From positions 3,952,545 through 4,016,544 of the forward strand of contig NZ_CP026692.1 of NCBI RefSeq assembly GCF_002949795.1: 64,000 bases of DNA, read 5' to 3'. This DNA is from Nostoc sp. 'Lobaria pulmonaria (5183) cyanobiont'. GTDB taxonomy: Bacteria > Cyanobacteriota > Cyanobacteriia > Cyanobacteriales > Nostocaceae. Positions 46,978 through 56,153 of the stretch are shown here, one piece after another. Positions within the stretch are counted from its first letter, which is position 1. Each line of letters starts with the position of its first letter. Position numbers and translations under genes: made by a program. The notes beneath the pieces are model-generated. The model worked only from the letters and a program-made list of their open reading frames with translations. It was not told the origin of the DNA and ran no database searches.

Positions 46978-48288
46978 CTCAACGCTCCTTCAAAGATCGA
47001 ACCATCACCACGGTTATGACGGTACGTTATAGCACATTTTTATTAGATATTTAGATACCAGTTGCTTTCTGGTAATCATGAAAATTAGAATTGGTACTAA
47101 CGGAAATTCAGAATTGATAAGACAGACTATATTGCTTTAACTGAAATCTATATGCATTAGATTTGGACAGTGTTGAATATACAATAATTGGTACTGTTTA
47201 ATTTCAACCCAGTCATAAAAGGTAAGCTCTGCGCTTCCACACTCTTACCGCTAGCTCTAAGAAGGAGAGGAACACAATCAGATAATTAACCACACCCCAA
47301 AATCCTCTTAAATAGGAGTTCTGAATTAGTTGCTGTTTTTCAGTTCACTGCTAAGGCAGCATTATCCTTTCAAGTTTTATAGATTTTCAAATAAGACGAA
47401 CTAAGCTGTCATACCTACAATTTGCACTTTTAGCAGACTGAAGTTTTTTTAGCCAGACTTTTTGACAGTAAAACTGTATAATTTACAACTTAAGTGAATT
47501 GTTTGATTAACATACAAAACTACTTACAAGGGCGGATTGTCTTTAAAAAAAGAGTCTGGTAAGCTATTAGTTCTATTCTTGATAGGATATATTTTACTGC
47601 CTGTTACCATTGTTTCTTTTTTAAGAAAAAGTTAAATTTTCAACTTACAGAATGTTACCTTGTACTTTATATGAAATAGACCAGACGAAAATTGATTCAA
47701 TATAGTTTCTCATTGCCAAGGGGCATTTATTCTTTAAATCTAGTCACCTTTGACTCATTCAGCAAAAATAATTCTATCAGCAGCTTACTTCTTTTTCGGA
47801 TGCTGATACTTTAGCCGAAATTGCTAGTAGCTTTCTGTCTGTGAATGTTTTTCTCGATAATTAAGTATGTTTATATCTTAATTAATAGTACAGTTTAATA
47901 TGCACTGTCACCGTGTAATTACGGAAATTAATTTCGTATGTATAGATAAGTGATTAAAATTACAATAGTATGACATCTATCCATTGAAGCATTAAAGTCT
48001 ATATTTAATATTGAAAAGTAGTATTTTTTACTAAAAACCCTTATTTAACTATATTTCTGTATTTAAAAATATATTTACATTTTGACTAATTTTATGTAAT
48101 ATCACTTAATAATACAGACCAAATAGATATTTTCTTGCAACTCAACCTCCAGCAAAACTACCCTCTGCCTTTTTTCAGTAAAGTGAGGTAGATACTGTCA
48201 AATATGGGGTAGACTATTTTGCGACTCTACGACCAATTTTCTGTTTAAAGAAAAAACCTACTGGTTGTATCGCTCTAGCAGTCTGTAA
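46978..48288. other. AT-rich gene desert between the deacetylase and lepB
   Basis: Divergent region of 1.7 kb in total, including the repeat at 48289-48399 and the leader of lepB. It has long A/T runs and frequent stops in all frames. The only coding-like stretch I noticed is the 32-codon hydrophobic ORF at 47537-47635. No tRNA or named RNA recognised. Confidence 0.5.
47537..47635 (+). CDS. Possible 32-residue single-span membrane peptide (tentative)
   Basis: A TTG start preceded by AAGGG encodes MSLKKESGKLL followed by a hydrophobic segment (VLFLIGYILLPVTIVSFL) and a basic end RKS. The charge pattern suits a small membrane protein, as photosynthetic and respiratory complexes often have, but it matches no subunit I know and has a weak start codon. 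It may be chance in AT-rich DNA. Confidence 0.25.
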   Translation: MSLKKESGKLLVLFLIGYILLPVTIVSFLRKS

Positions 48289-48399
48289 CTAATACCGCAA
48301 GGCGGAAGTCAAAAATCAAAAGTCAAAAGTCAAAAGGTTTGTGAATTAAGCTTTTCAAACATTTTGGATGGTATGTTTATTTACGCCGTCCTGTACTAG
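48289..48399 (+). mobile_element. Miniature inverted-repeat element, copy A
   Basis: 111 bp. The left end CTAATACCGCAAGGCGGAAG and the right end TTTACGCCGTCCTGTACTAG are imperfect inverted repeats sharing TAC, GGCG and AA positions. It shares internal blocks (TCAAAAGTCAAAA, TTTTGGATGGTAT) with copies at 51905 and 57252. No ORF inside, so it would need a transposase in trans. Confidence 0.75.
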
Positions 48400-48693
48400 C
48401 TTCTTTTGCAGAAAGAGACAAAATTTACAATCATCTCATAACTTGCCTTATAATTACAGCAATTAGAATTTTTATTTTTAATTATCTATTTAGCAATCCT
48501 AATTATTAGCTTATATTACCTTAGACAAGTCATAGTTTATTTACAGCACTTCTGCTCATCTTTGGTAAATGGATAAGTGTATTATTTAATGTCTGTATAA
48601 ATTGACCTTAAACACTGTTTTCCTATTAATATACCTTTTGAGTCAAAATAATCAAGGTATTTGTCTCACTTCTGAAACTGGCTAGAAACTTTT
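48400..48693. other. Leader of lepB, no gene seen
   Basis: 294 bp of AT-rich sequence between MITE copy A and lepB. It must contain the lepB promoter; I could not single out boxes. Confidence 0.4.
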
Positions 48694-49266
48694 ATGATTC
48701 CTCACGAAAGTGATGCAAAAGAAGAGCGTGCGTCGTTAAAAGTATGGCGTAGTTGGCAAGAAAATCTGATTTTAATTGCGATCGCACTGAGTTTGGCATT
48801 CCTGATCCGGACTTTTATTGCCGAACCGCGCTATATACCTTCTGATTCGATGTTGCCTACATTACATACTGGCGATCGCTTGGTAGTTGAAAAAATCTCC
48901 TACCATTTTCACCCTCCGATAACTGGAGATATTATTGTTTTTCAGCCACCCGCAGAACTACAACGTCGAGGATATCCCAAAGACCAAGCGTTTATCAAGC
49001 GAGTTATTGGCCAGCCAGGTGAGGTAATTAGTGTTGCTTCTGGCAAAGTCTACCTTAACGGTCAACCCTTGGCAGAAAACTACATCGCTGAACCTCCAAA
49101 TCAGCCATATCGACCAGTGAAAGTCCCAGAAGATGAATTTTTCGTCATGGGAGATAATCGCAACGATAGTAATGATTCTCGCTATTGGGGCTTTTTACCC
49201 AGAAAAAATGTCATCGGTCGGGCAACGTTTCGCTTTTGGCCTCTCGATCGCATTGGGTTCATTTAA
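48694..49266 (+). CDS. lepB: Signal peptidase I
   Basis: 190 residues. It removes signal peptides from exported proteins. One membrane anchor lies near the N-terminus (NLILIAIALSLAFLIRTFI). The catalytic Ser is in IPSDSMLPTL and the Lys in FIKRVIGQPGE; the GDNRNDSNDSRYWGFLP box ends the fold. Cyanobacteria usually have more than one signal peptidase I and the paralogue is not assigned here. Transcribed alone. Confidence 0.96.
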   Translation: MIPHESDAKEERASLKVWRSWQENLILIAIALSLAFLIRTFIAEPRYIPSDSMLPTLHTGDRLVVEKISYHFHPPITGDIIVFQPPAELQRRGYPKDQAFIKRVIGQPGEVISVASGKVYLNGQPLAENYIAEPPNQPYRPVKVPEDEFFVMGDNRNDSNDSRYWGFLPRKNVIGRATFRFWPLDRIGFI

Positions 49267-49351
49267 TCAATTTTGGATTTTAGATTTTCTTTCCATCCAA
49301 AATTCCAAATTTCCAGAGTTAGGAGTTATTTTAAAACTTCTAACTTTTAAC
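49262..49351. repeat. ATTTTGGATTTTAGATTTT inverted-repeat family and GTTAGGAGTTA tract
   Basis: TCAATTTTGGATTTTAGATT on the left and CATCCAAAATTCCAAATT on the right form an imperfect inverted repeat. Related units occur at 36078-36215 and 52003-52109. AGAGTTAGGAGTTA and AACTTCTAACTTTTAACT follow, between lepB and the convergent HhH gene. Confidence 0.5.
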
Positions 49352-49885
49352 TTAAAACCTCAAATAATACATCATCTGAGCGATCGCATCACCAGTTAAC
49401 TCTAGCCGTCGCTGGAAATCAGCCAGGTTACGGTAAGGCCCGGCTGATTGGCGATTTTGCACCACTGCTTGCGCCACAGACAAATCTATAAATGGAATTT
49501 GTGCTAATTTTTCAACGGTTGCTGTGTTCGGGTTAATTAAATGCCTAGGATTTTCTAAAGATTCGTGGTCATAGTAAATAAAATTCAGTAGAGGCTTTAA
49601 TGGCTCTAAGCGCGGCGCTGGCATACCCAAAGCCGCAGCGATATCTTCAATACAGTAAAATTTCACACCTGAATGTGAAAGTTCCACAAGCGATCGCGCT
49701 TGGTGAATTGACAAACCTGGTAGGCGTAACCAATCATCTACAGTCGCTTGATTAGCATCAATGCGGATACCTAATTGAGCTGCAATCTGAATTTCTTCCC
49801 CAGATTGTAGGCGATAGTAGGGATCGTTGAGAAGCTTGGCGCGCAGTTTTTGCAGTCTAGAGTTTAAAGATAGCCAGTTATTCAT
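49352..49885 (-). CDS. Helix-hairpin-helix domain protein (ComEA-like fold)
   Basis: 177 residues with two or three HhH motifs: DANQATVDDWLRLPGLSIHQARSLVEL, AAALGMPAPRLEPLKPLL and NPNTATVEKLAQIPFIDLSVAQAVVQNRQ. This layout is shared with DNA-binding ComEA-type proteins and GspK-like subunits. There is no signal peptide or membrane segment, so it is probably cytoplasmic and not a typical ComEA receptor. It follows the TM2 gene by 14 bp on the same strand. Confidence 0.8.
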   Translation of the reverse strand: MNNWLSLNSRLQKLRAKLLNDPYYRLQSGEEIQIAAQLGIRIDANQATVDDWLRLPGLSIHQARSLVELSHSGVKFYCIEDIAAALGMPAPRLEPLKPLLNFIYYDHESLENPRHLINPNTATVEKLAQIPFIDLSVAQAVVQNRQSAGPYRNLADFQRRLELTGDAIAQMMYYLRF

Positions 49886-49899
49886 GATTGTCGCTTACC

Positions 49900-50274
49900 T
49901 CAGGAAATCTGGTCTAGCAATTGGCGGCGCTTTTGTTCAAATTCATACTCTGAAATCAGTCCATCCTGGCGCAGAGCATCTAATTCACGCATTGCCTCAG
50001 CGATCGCTCCTACCTGATTAATCGCCTTTTGTGAGTTCCTTGCCGCTGACTTGCCTAGATTAAAATTACGATCAAAAGCTTCTTCGTCTTGGGCTAAATA
50101 CCAAACTCCCTCAATCGCACTAGCTACCTTGGGGATAGGCGTCCAGGAAAGCAACACATACAAAACACCCCACAGGGGCTGTCCCAAGTAGAATTTATGT
50201 AATCCGGAAATTGTCAGCGTGCCAGAAAAAGCTAAAACAGCGGCAACACTTCGACTTTTGCGCTTAGTCAACAT
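49900..50274 (-). CDS. TM2-domain protein with SHOCT-like C-terminus
   Basis: 124 residues from the ATG at 50274 (MLTKRKSRSVAAVLAF). The TM2 domain (AFSGTLTISGLHKFYLGQPLWGVLYVLLSWTPIPKVASAIEGVWYL) has two membrane helices with the usual loop. The last 30 residues (IAEAMRELDALRQDGLISEYEFEQKRRQLLDQI) match the short SHOCT motif that usually closes membrane or nuclease-associated proteins. Function unknown. It is upstream of the HhH gene, likely co-transcribed. Confidence 0.8.
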   Translation of the reverse strand: MLTKRKSRSVAAVLAFSGTLTISGLHKFYLGQPLWGVLYVLLSWTPIPKVASAIEGVWYLAQDEEAFDRNFNLGKSAARNSQKAINQVGAIAEAMRELDALRQDGLISEYEFEQKRRQLLDQIS

Positions 50275-50379
50275 ATTTCTAATAAATATACGAATACCAT
50301 AGTTCCTACAATAAGACAGCCAAAAGGCACAGAAACAATTCATCCCTAACTAAATCTTCCCAATCCCCAATCCCCAGCG

Positions 50380-50425
50380 ATGCACTGAGCTTGTCGTTGG
50401 CGCAGCCTAAGAAGAGAAGTGTCCC
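50380..50425. repeat. CTGAGC...GTTGGCGCAGCC dispersed repeat
   Basis: CTGAGCTTGTCGTTGGCGCA followed by GCCTAAGAAGAGAAG resembles the unit at about 20689-20725. Located in the divergent gap before the J-domain gene. Confidence 0.5.
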
Positions 50426-50525
50426 CAATCCCTAATTTGAAGAAATTTGAGTAAGTTTCACATGACTGTGCATTGAGCTTTGATGCTAATTTTAAGTTTT
50501 TAACGAACGGATTTAGATTACTACC

Positions 50526-51458
50526 ATGTCACAGATTTTCCTACCGCCAGAATGGCTGAAACAGCTTTGTGATCCTTACGCTGTGCTAGGAATTTCTGTG
50601 AGTGCTGACGATCGCCAGATTTTTAAACGTTATCACACTTTAGCGAAACTGCTACATCCCGATCGCTATGCCAAAAGCTGCAATCCAGATCAACAATTAG
50701 CAACGGCAATACTTAGCTATTTAATCAATCCAGCTTACGAACAACTCAAAAATCGACACAACCGTTTGATTGCTATAGCTATGCTGCGATCGGACGCAAG
50801 AGTATTACAGCAGCAAGCTTTGTGTGGGCAAAGTGCCATAGCTAAGGAAATTATAGAAATGTCTCCACCCCAAGCAGAATTGTTTTATGAAGAAGCGATC
50901 GCCTCCTATGCAGAAGCTCAATACAAATCACTCCATCAGTTTTATCAAGTTACACAACAAATTAGTATACTGAATTTAGTTTATTTACAGTTGCATAAAC
51001 CTGACCTGTTTCTACCGCAAAAACCCGTTCGCATCATCCCTGAAGTAGAAGTCAAGCCAGTTGAATTGACATTAAATGAAAAAACTAATGTCAAACCAGT
51101 TTTGACAAACTACGCTCAACACCACTACCAGCGAGCGATTGAGTACGTCAGGCTAGCTAATTGGCCCCTAGCTGTGCAAGAACTGCGCGATGCCATCAAG
51201 TTAGAGCCAAATAACAGCGACTATTATGCCTTATTAGGTTTAGTACATCTAAAACAGAAATTTATCGGGATGGCCAGGGTTTACATCCGTCAAGCATTAA
51301 AACTTAACCCGCAAGATTTACTAGCTCAAAAATACGCTACCAGATTGCAAATTGAACCGAGTGAAAACACCAATCCTAAATCAATGGCTAAAGCTCTGAG
51401 TATTGCGGCTTTATTAAGTCGATTTAACAAGGGGAAACGTTCTCAAGTCAAGTGTTGA
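50526..51458 (+). CDS. J-domain protein with C-terminal TPR-like repeats
   Basis: 310 residues. The J domain (DPYAVLGISVSADDRQIFKRYHTLAKLLHPDRYA, about 16-50) carries the HPD motif needed to stimulate DnaK. The middle is helical. The C-terminal part (HHYQRAIEYVRLANWPLAVQELRDAIKLEPNNSDYYALLGLVHLKQKFIGMARVYIRQALKLNP) contains two TPR units. The DnaK partner is not in the window. It may recruit DnaK to a client bound by the TPRs. The DUF1825 gene follows about 125 bp later. Confidence 0.85.
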   Translation: MSQIFLPPEWLKQLCDPYAVLGISVSADDRQIFKRYHTLAKLLHPDRYAKSCNPDQQLATAILSYLINPAYEQLKNRHNRLIAIAMLRSDARVLQQQALCGQSAIAKEIIEMSPPQAELFYEEAIASYAEAQYKSLHQFYQVTQQISILNLVYLQLHKPDLFLPQKPVRIIPEVEVKPVELTLNEKTNVKPVLTNYAQHHYQRAIEYVRLANWPLAVQELRDAIKLEPNNSDYYALLGLVHLKQKFIGMARVYIRQALKLNPQDLLAQKYATRLQIEPSENTNPKSMAKALSIAALLSRFNKGKRSQVKC

Positions 51459-51584
51459 AATTTCGGTAACAAACCGTACTAAAACCGAAGCTTCGTGACT
51501 AGATTACTCCCCTAGACTAAAATAATAAATAGAAGTAAAGCTATTAAGCTACTGAGTCTGGGCACTCAGTTTAATATAAGCAAT

Positions 51585-51908
51585 ATGGGATTCTTCGATT
51601 CTGAAATAGTTCAACAAGAAGCAAAACAGCTGTTTGAAGATTATCAAGCGCTGATCAAGCTTGGCAACAGCTACGGCAAATTTGACCGTGATGGCAAAAA
51701 GCTGTTTATTGAGCAAATGGAAGCCATGATGGATCGGTATCGCATCTTTATGAAGCGCTTCGAGCTATCAGAAGATTTCATGGCACAAATGACAGTAGAA
51801 CAACTGAAAACGCAATTAGGTCAGTTCGGTGTCACCCCACAACAAATGTTTGACCAAATGCACCTCACTTTAGAACGGATGAAAGCCGAGCTAGAAAAAC
51901 AGCCCTAG
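51585..51908 (+). CDS. DUF1825-family protein
   Basis: 107 residues, helical, beginning MGFFDSEIVQQEAKQLFEDYQ. RDGKKLFIEQMEAMMDRYRIFMKRFELSEDFMAQMTVEQL is the family core. The family is cyanobacterial and its role is unknown to me. The stop codon TAG (51906-51908) is part of the CTAG end of a MITE-like element, so the present C-terminus (LEKQP) may differ from the ancestral one. Confidence 0.85.
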   Translation: MGFFDSEIVQQEAKQLFEDYQALIKLGNSYGKFDRDGKKLFIEQMEAMMDRYRIFMKRFELSEDFMAQMTVEQLKTQLGQFGVTPQQMFDQMHLTLERMKAELEKQP

Positions 51909-52002
51909 TAACACAAGGCGGAAGTCAAAAGTCACGCATAATTGTATTTCGGGCTTTTACACTATTTGAAATGGTATTTTTATTTACGCCGTGCTGTACT
52001 AG
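51905..52002 (+). mobile_element. Miniature inverted-repeat element, copy B
   Basis: 98 bp. It begins CTAGTAACACAAGGCGGAAG and ends TTTACGCCGTGCTGTACTAG, with TATTTGAAATGGTATTTTTA inside, matching copy A. The first bases overlap the DUF1825 stop codon. A GTA-N8-TAC string (51974-51987) also occurs here. Confidence 0.78.
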
Positions 52003-52110
52003 TCAATTTTAGATTTTGCGGAAAGTCAGATCGCCGGAAGTCGGCACTCCAACTTTCCAAGCCAGATTTTGGATTCATTGGCAATCCAAAATTCAAAATC
52101 TAAAACTAAA
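52003..52110. repeat. TTTAGATTTTG/CAAAATCTAAA inverted repeat
   Basis: Ends TCAATTTTAGATTTTGCGG and CAAAATCTAAAACTAAA are inverted; GATCGCCGGAAGTCGGCACT and TTTTGGATTCATTGGCAATC lie within. Convergent gap before the PBP gene end. It may help end transcription from both sides. Confidence 0.5.
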
Positions 52111-54036
52111 TTATTGTGACTTGGGACGAGAAAACTGCGAAGGTGGCTTGAAGTTTTCTACTGGTACGTTCTTGAGTGCCTTCTCCATAAAATCTTTCCA
52201 AATGGGAGCGACCAGAACACCACCTGTGGCATGGTCAGCTAATTGTCTGTTGTCATCTCTCCCTACCCAGACAGCAGTTGTCAACTGTGGCACAGTACCA
52301 ACAAACCAAATATCTTTTTCTGATGATGTTGTTCCCGTTTTCCCTGCGGCTGGGCGACCGATAGCAGCACCTTTACCTGTACCCTCAGAGATTACCGATC
52401 GCATTACATCAATAATTGCTGCTGATGCCCATTGATCGAGGACTAGCTGCGGTTTAGGGGTGTTATCTAACAACACATTACCACTACTATCAGTGACACG
52501 GGCAATTACAGTTGGTGGAGATTGCCAGCCATAATTAGCAAAAGTCGCGTATGCACTAGCCATTTCCAGAGGTGTGACACCAATTGCCCCAAGTGGTAAG
52601 GAAGTCACAGGTTCCATCGGACTCGTAATCCCCAAGGTACGACACGTTTCGATGACTCTATTCATCCCCACAGCTTTACCAATCTTGATCACCGGAATGT
52701 TGCGCGATTGGGCTAAAGCTCTGCGGATTGGCATAGCTCCGCTAAAACCGCCATCATAATTTCTCGGAAAGTACCAACCGTTACCATCTCGATAGCTAAC
52801 TGGGGCATCGACAACCGTTGAATCTGGCCCATACTTACCACTAGCAAAAGCAGTATAGTATACAAATGGTTTAAAAGAAGATCCGGGCTGCCGTTGAGAT
52901 TGAGTTGCACGATTGAACTCACTGGTCTTAGGATCTATACCACCCACCAGTGCTTTGATAAAATGTGTGCGCGGATCAATTGCCACCAGAGCCATTTGAT
53001 TCTTAGATAATCCTTGCCCCAGAAGTGTTTTATGCCACTTACTAACAGTTTCTTCTGCCATGATTTGGAAGTTGGCATCAACTGTAGTTTGCACCCGCAT
53101 CCCGCCTTTGAGTAGTGTCTCACGCCCAAACTTTTTAGCCAACTCCTGCGCTACGGTATTGGTTACATAAGGTAGGGCACTACCTTGAAAGGATTTGATT
53201 CTCCCAAGTTTGATTTCTTGCTTGAGGGCATTGTCGTATTCTGACTGGTTGATCCAGTTCAATTCCAACATCCGTCCTAGCACTTCTTTTTGTTTCTGTT
53301 TTGCCAGCTTCATGCTCACGAACGGGCTGAATTCTTCTGGTGCTTGGATTAAACCCGCCATCATTGCTGACTCACCCAAGCTTAAATATTCTGCTGACTT
53401 ATTAAAGTAACTGCGGGCTGCTGTTTGTACACCATAATTGTTATGACCCCAATAAACTTGATTGAGGTACATTTCTAATATTTGGTCTTTAGTAAGAATT
53501 TGCTCTAACCGGATTGCTAGCACAGCCTCTGCTAACTTGCGGGTAAAAGCACGCTTGCGAGACAAAAATAGGTTTTTTACCAATTGCATGGTGACAGTAG
53601 AGCCACCCTCTTTGACTCCGCCTGCTGCTGCGTTAGCTACTATAGCCCGGCCAACACCACTGGGATTAATACCGTGGTGATCGTAGAAGTGGTCATCTTC
53701 ACTTGCCAATACCGCCCGTTTTAAATTCGGCGAAATTCTGTCTAGAGGTACGACTTCCCGGTTGGCTTCCCCGTGAATACTCGTTAAGAGTTTGCCCTTA
53801 ACGTCATAAATGTAAGTCGTTTCTGAGGGAAAGAAGTTACGTAGCTGTCTGACATCTGGCAAATTACGGAAACTGATGGCTAAACCAACCAGTCCTCCGG
53901 CTACAATGGAACTTGCCAGCATGGTGATTGAGAGGAGAGTACCGCCAGTTACCTGACCGACTCCTTTCAAAAACTCAAAACCTGATGAAGCCCGACGCTG
54001 TGGCTGTTTATCTTCAAAAGTCCTAGACGACGACAC
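52111..54036 (-). CDS. Class A penicillin-binding protein (PBP1A family)
   Basis: 641 residues. One N-terminal membrane anchor (GTLLSITMLASSIVAGGLVGLAISF). The glycosyltransferase domain has EDDHFYDHHGINP, GGSTVTMQLVKNLFLS and IRLEQILTKDQILEMYLNQVYWG. The transpeptidase domain has the Ser in GSSFKP, SRN as SXN, and KTGTTS. It polymerises and crosslinks peptidoglycan in the periplasm. Length and order fit a full class A enzyme, but the C-terminal regions of some family members are missing. It stands alone on the minus strand, divergent from tyrS. Confidence 0.94.
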   Translation of the reverse strand: MSSSRTFEDKQPQRRASSGFEFLKGVGQVTGGTLLSITMLASSIVAGGLVGLAISFRNLPDVRQLRNFFPSETTYIYDVKGKLLTSIHGEANREVVPLDRISPNLKRAVLASEDDHFYDHHGINPSGVGRAIVANAAAGGVKEGGSTVTMQLVKNLFLSRKRAFTRKLAEAVLAIRLEQILTKDQILEMYLNQVYWGHNNYGVQTAARSYFNKSAEYLSLGESAMMAGLIQAPEEFSPFVSMKLAKQKQKEVLGRMLELNWINQSEYDNALKQEIKLGRIKSFQGSALPYVTNTVAQELAKKFGRETLLKGGMRVQTTVDANFQIMAEETVSKWHKTLLGQGLSKNQMALVAIDPRTHFIKALVGGIDPKTSEFNRATQSQRQPGSSFKPFVYYTAFASGKYGPDSTVVDAPVSYRDGNGWYFPRNYDGGFSGAMPIRRALAQSRNIPVIKIGKAVGMNRVIETCRTLGITSPMEPVTSLPLGAIGVTPLEMASAYATFANYGWQSPPTVIARVTDSSGNVLLDNTPKPQLVLDQWASAAIIDVMRSVISEGTGKGAAIGRPAAGKTGTTSSEKDIWFVGTVPQLTTAVWVGRDDNRQLADHATGGVLVAPIWKDFMEKALKNVPVENFKPPSQFSRPKSQ

Positions 54037-54209
54037 GGCTATTTCACTTCCTCACTTGTAAATTTAACTGTAATTGATTGGGTGAAGCAAGGCGGTTAGT
54101 TTTTTGCAATTATAGTAGTTTGGCAGATGAGAAAGTGGATAAATTGCAAGTGTTTATAACCAACTTAACTTCGAGTGTGCAAAACATAGCTAATAATGAA
54201 TCTCTTCGG

Positions 54210-55400
54210 ATGACGCCAGATTTTGCTTGGTTGCGTCGTGGTGTAGTAGAAGTATTCCCACAATCAGATGATGTTAACAGCGAAAGTTTAGAAAGGCTCT
54301 TACTAACTACACAACAACCTTTAAGGGTCAAATTAGGGATTGACCCTACGGGTACTGATATTCATCTTGGTCATAGCATACCAGTACGAAAACTGCGAGG
54401 ATTTCAAGATGCAGGTCATACAGCAGTTTTAATTATTGGCGATTTTACAGCACGTATTGGCGATCCAACTGGTAAATCTGAAGTGCGTCGTCAGCTTACA
54501 GAAGCAGATGTAGCTAAAAATGCTCAGACTTATTTAGATCAAGTACGTCCTATCTTGGATTTTGACACACCAGGAAGGTTAGAGGTGCGCTATAACTCCG
54601 AATGGCTCTCTGGTTTAAACTTAGAGAAAATTTTGGAGTTACTCTCCACGATGACGGTGGGGCAGATGTTAGCGAAGGAAGGATTTGCTGATCGCTATAA
54701 AAAAGAGAATCCGATTTTTATTCATGAGTTCCTGTACCCGTTAATGCAAGGTTTTGATTCGGTTGCAGTTGAAGCAGATGTGGAATTGGGAGGGACTGAT
54801 CAGAAATTTAACCTTGCTGTGGGCAGAGATTTGCAGCGCCATTTTGGTCAAAAACCCCAATTTGGGATGCTGTTGCCAATTTTGATTGGCACGGATGGCG
54901 TGCAAAAAATGTCTAAATCTTTAGGTAATTATATCGGATTGTCAGAACACCCAGGACGAAAGTATCAAAAGTTGCAAGGAGTTCCCGATAATCTACTAGA
55001 ACAGTATTTTGAACTGTTGACGGATTTACCTTTGGATCAACTGCCAGAAAATCCCCGCGATCGCCAAACACTCTTAGCATGGGAAGTTGTTAAACAGTAC
55101 CACGGTGAAACCGCAGCCCAAGAAGCCAAAGAAGCAGCGCAAAGCGGTGGCAAGGAAGGTGCAGTTCCAGAATTCTCTCTAGCTGGCGTGCAGCAATTTC
55201 CTACTAAGTTAGCGTATATTCTCAATGTCACTGGCTTGTGCAAAAGTACCGGGGAAGGAAAGCGGAAAATTCAAGAAGGTGGAGTACGCCTAGATGGCGA
55301 TCGCATCACTGATGCTGATACCACTTTCGATGCTCCTAGTGAATTACAAGGTAAAGTTTTACAAGTTGGAAAAAATAAGTTTGTGCGCTTAGTGCCTTAA
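54210..55400 (+). CDS. tyrS: Tyrosyl-tRNA synthetase
   Basis: About 396 residues from the ATG at 54210 ([17 protein letters not shown]), which fits cyanobacterial homologues better than the ORF start at 54078. The class I signatures are HLGHS (about 45-60) and KMSKS in [14 protein letters not shown]. Domain [22 protein letters not shown] binds tyrosine. The C-terminal S4-like RNA-binding segment is [19 protein letters not shown]. pyrF starts at the very next base after its stop. Confidence 0.95.
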   Translation: MTPDFAWLRRGVVEVFPQSDDVNSESLERLLLTTQQPLRVKLGIDPTGTDIHLGHSIPVRKLRGFQDAGHTAVLIIGDFTARIGDPTGKSEVRRQLTEADVAKNAQTYLDQVRPILDFDTPGRLEVRYNSEWLSGLNLEKILELLSTMTVGQMLAKEGFADRYKKENPIFIHEFLYPLMQGFDSVAVEADVELGGTDQKFNLAVGRDLQRHFGQKPQFGMLLPILIGTDGVQKMSKSLGNYIGLSEHPGRKYQKLQGVPDNLLEQYFELLTDLPLDQLPENPRDRQTLLAWEVVKQYHGETAAQEAKEAAQSGGKEGAVPEFSLAGVQQFPTKLAYILNVTGLCKSTGEGKRKIQEGGVRLDGDRITDADTTFDAPSELQGKVLQVGKNKFVRLVP

Positions 55401-56153
55401 ATGGGGAATGGGGAGTCGGGAATGGGGAATGGAGAACAGGTAGGACAACGAGTTATTGTGGCTTTGGATGTGCCAAATGAGCAAGCTGCGATCGCTCTTA
55501 TAGATCGGCTACCACAAGTTAGTTTCTGGAAAGTCGGTTTAGAATTGTTTACTAGCACTGGCCCGAAAATTCTGGAAGTGTTAAAGTCCCGGCAAAAGCG
55601 CATTTTCTTAGATTTAAAGTTTCATGATATCCCCAATACCGTTGCTGGTGCTTGCCGAAGTGCAGCTAGATACGGAGTGGATTTACTGACAATTCATGCT
55701 ACTGCTGGTAGAGATGCCCTGAAAGCCGCAACTGAGGCGGCACAGGAAGGGGCTGCAAAAGCAGGCGTACAACCACCAAAGTTAATTGCTATTACACTGC
55801 TAACGAGCATTTCTGCTCGGCAGTTGGCATTTGATTTAAAAATACCCCTAGAATTGCCAGAATATGCTCTAGAAATGGCCCTGCTGGCTCAAGAATCTGG
55901 TTTAGATGGGGCAGTTTGTTCGCCTCAAGAGGTGGTACAGCTACGACAAACCTGTGGAGATGACTTTTTGCTAGTTTGTCCGGGGGTTAGACCAACTTGG
56001 GCAGATAAAGGCGATCAAAAGCGATCGCTCACCCCAGCCCAAGCCATAAAAGCCGGTGCAGATTATCTAGTTATTGGTCGTCCCATCACCGCTGCTACTG
56101 AGCCTGAGTTAGCCTGGAAGCGGATTTCTGAGGAGTTAATCACGGTGGCATGA
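55401..56153 (+). CDS. pyrF: Orotidine 5'-phosphate decarboxylase
   Basis: 250 residues. Last step of UMP synthesis. The catalytic DXKXXD motif is in [13 protein letters not shown]; the N-terminal barrel strand is VIVALDVP and the phosphate-binding end is [11 protein letters not shown]. Its first 13 or so residues ([13 protein letters not shown]) come from a GGGAATGGGGAGTC repeat, and the only alternative in-frame ATG (55422) is within the same repeat. It follows tyrS with no spacer and overlaps the next gene by 4 bp (ATGA). Confidence 0.93.
   Translation: MGNGESGMGNGEQVGQRVIVALDVPNEQAAIALIDRLPQVSFWKVGLELFTSTGPKILEVLKSRQKRIFLDLKFHDIPNTVAGACRSAARYGVDLLTIHATAGRDALKAATEAAQEGAAKAGVQPPKLIAITLLTSISARQLAFDLKIPLELPEYALEMALLAQESGLDGAVCSPQEVVQLRQTCGDDFLLVCPGVRPTWADKGDQKRSLTPAQAIKAGADYLVIGRPITAATEPELAWKRISEELITVA

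Noticed and set aside
54078-54209. Extension of TyrS upstream by 44 residues
   Set aside because: The residues do not resemble the TyrS N-terminus; the internal ATG at 54210 gives the family start.
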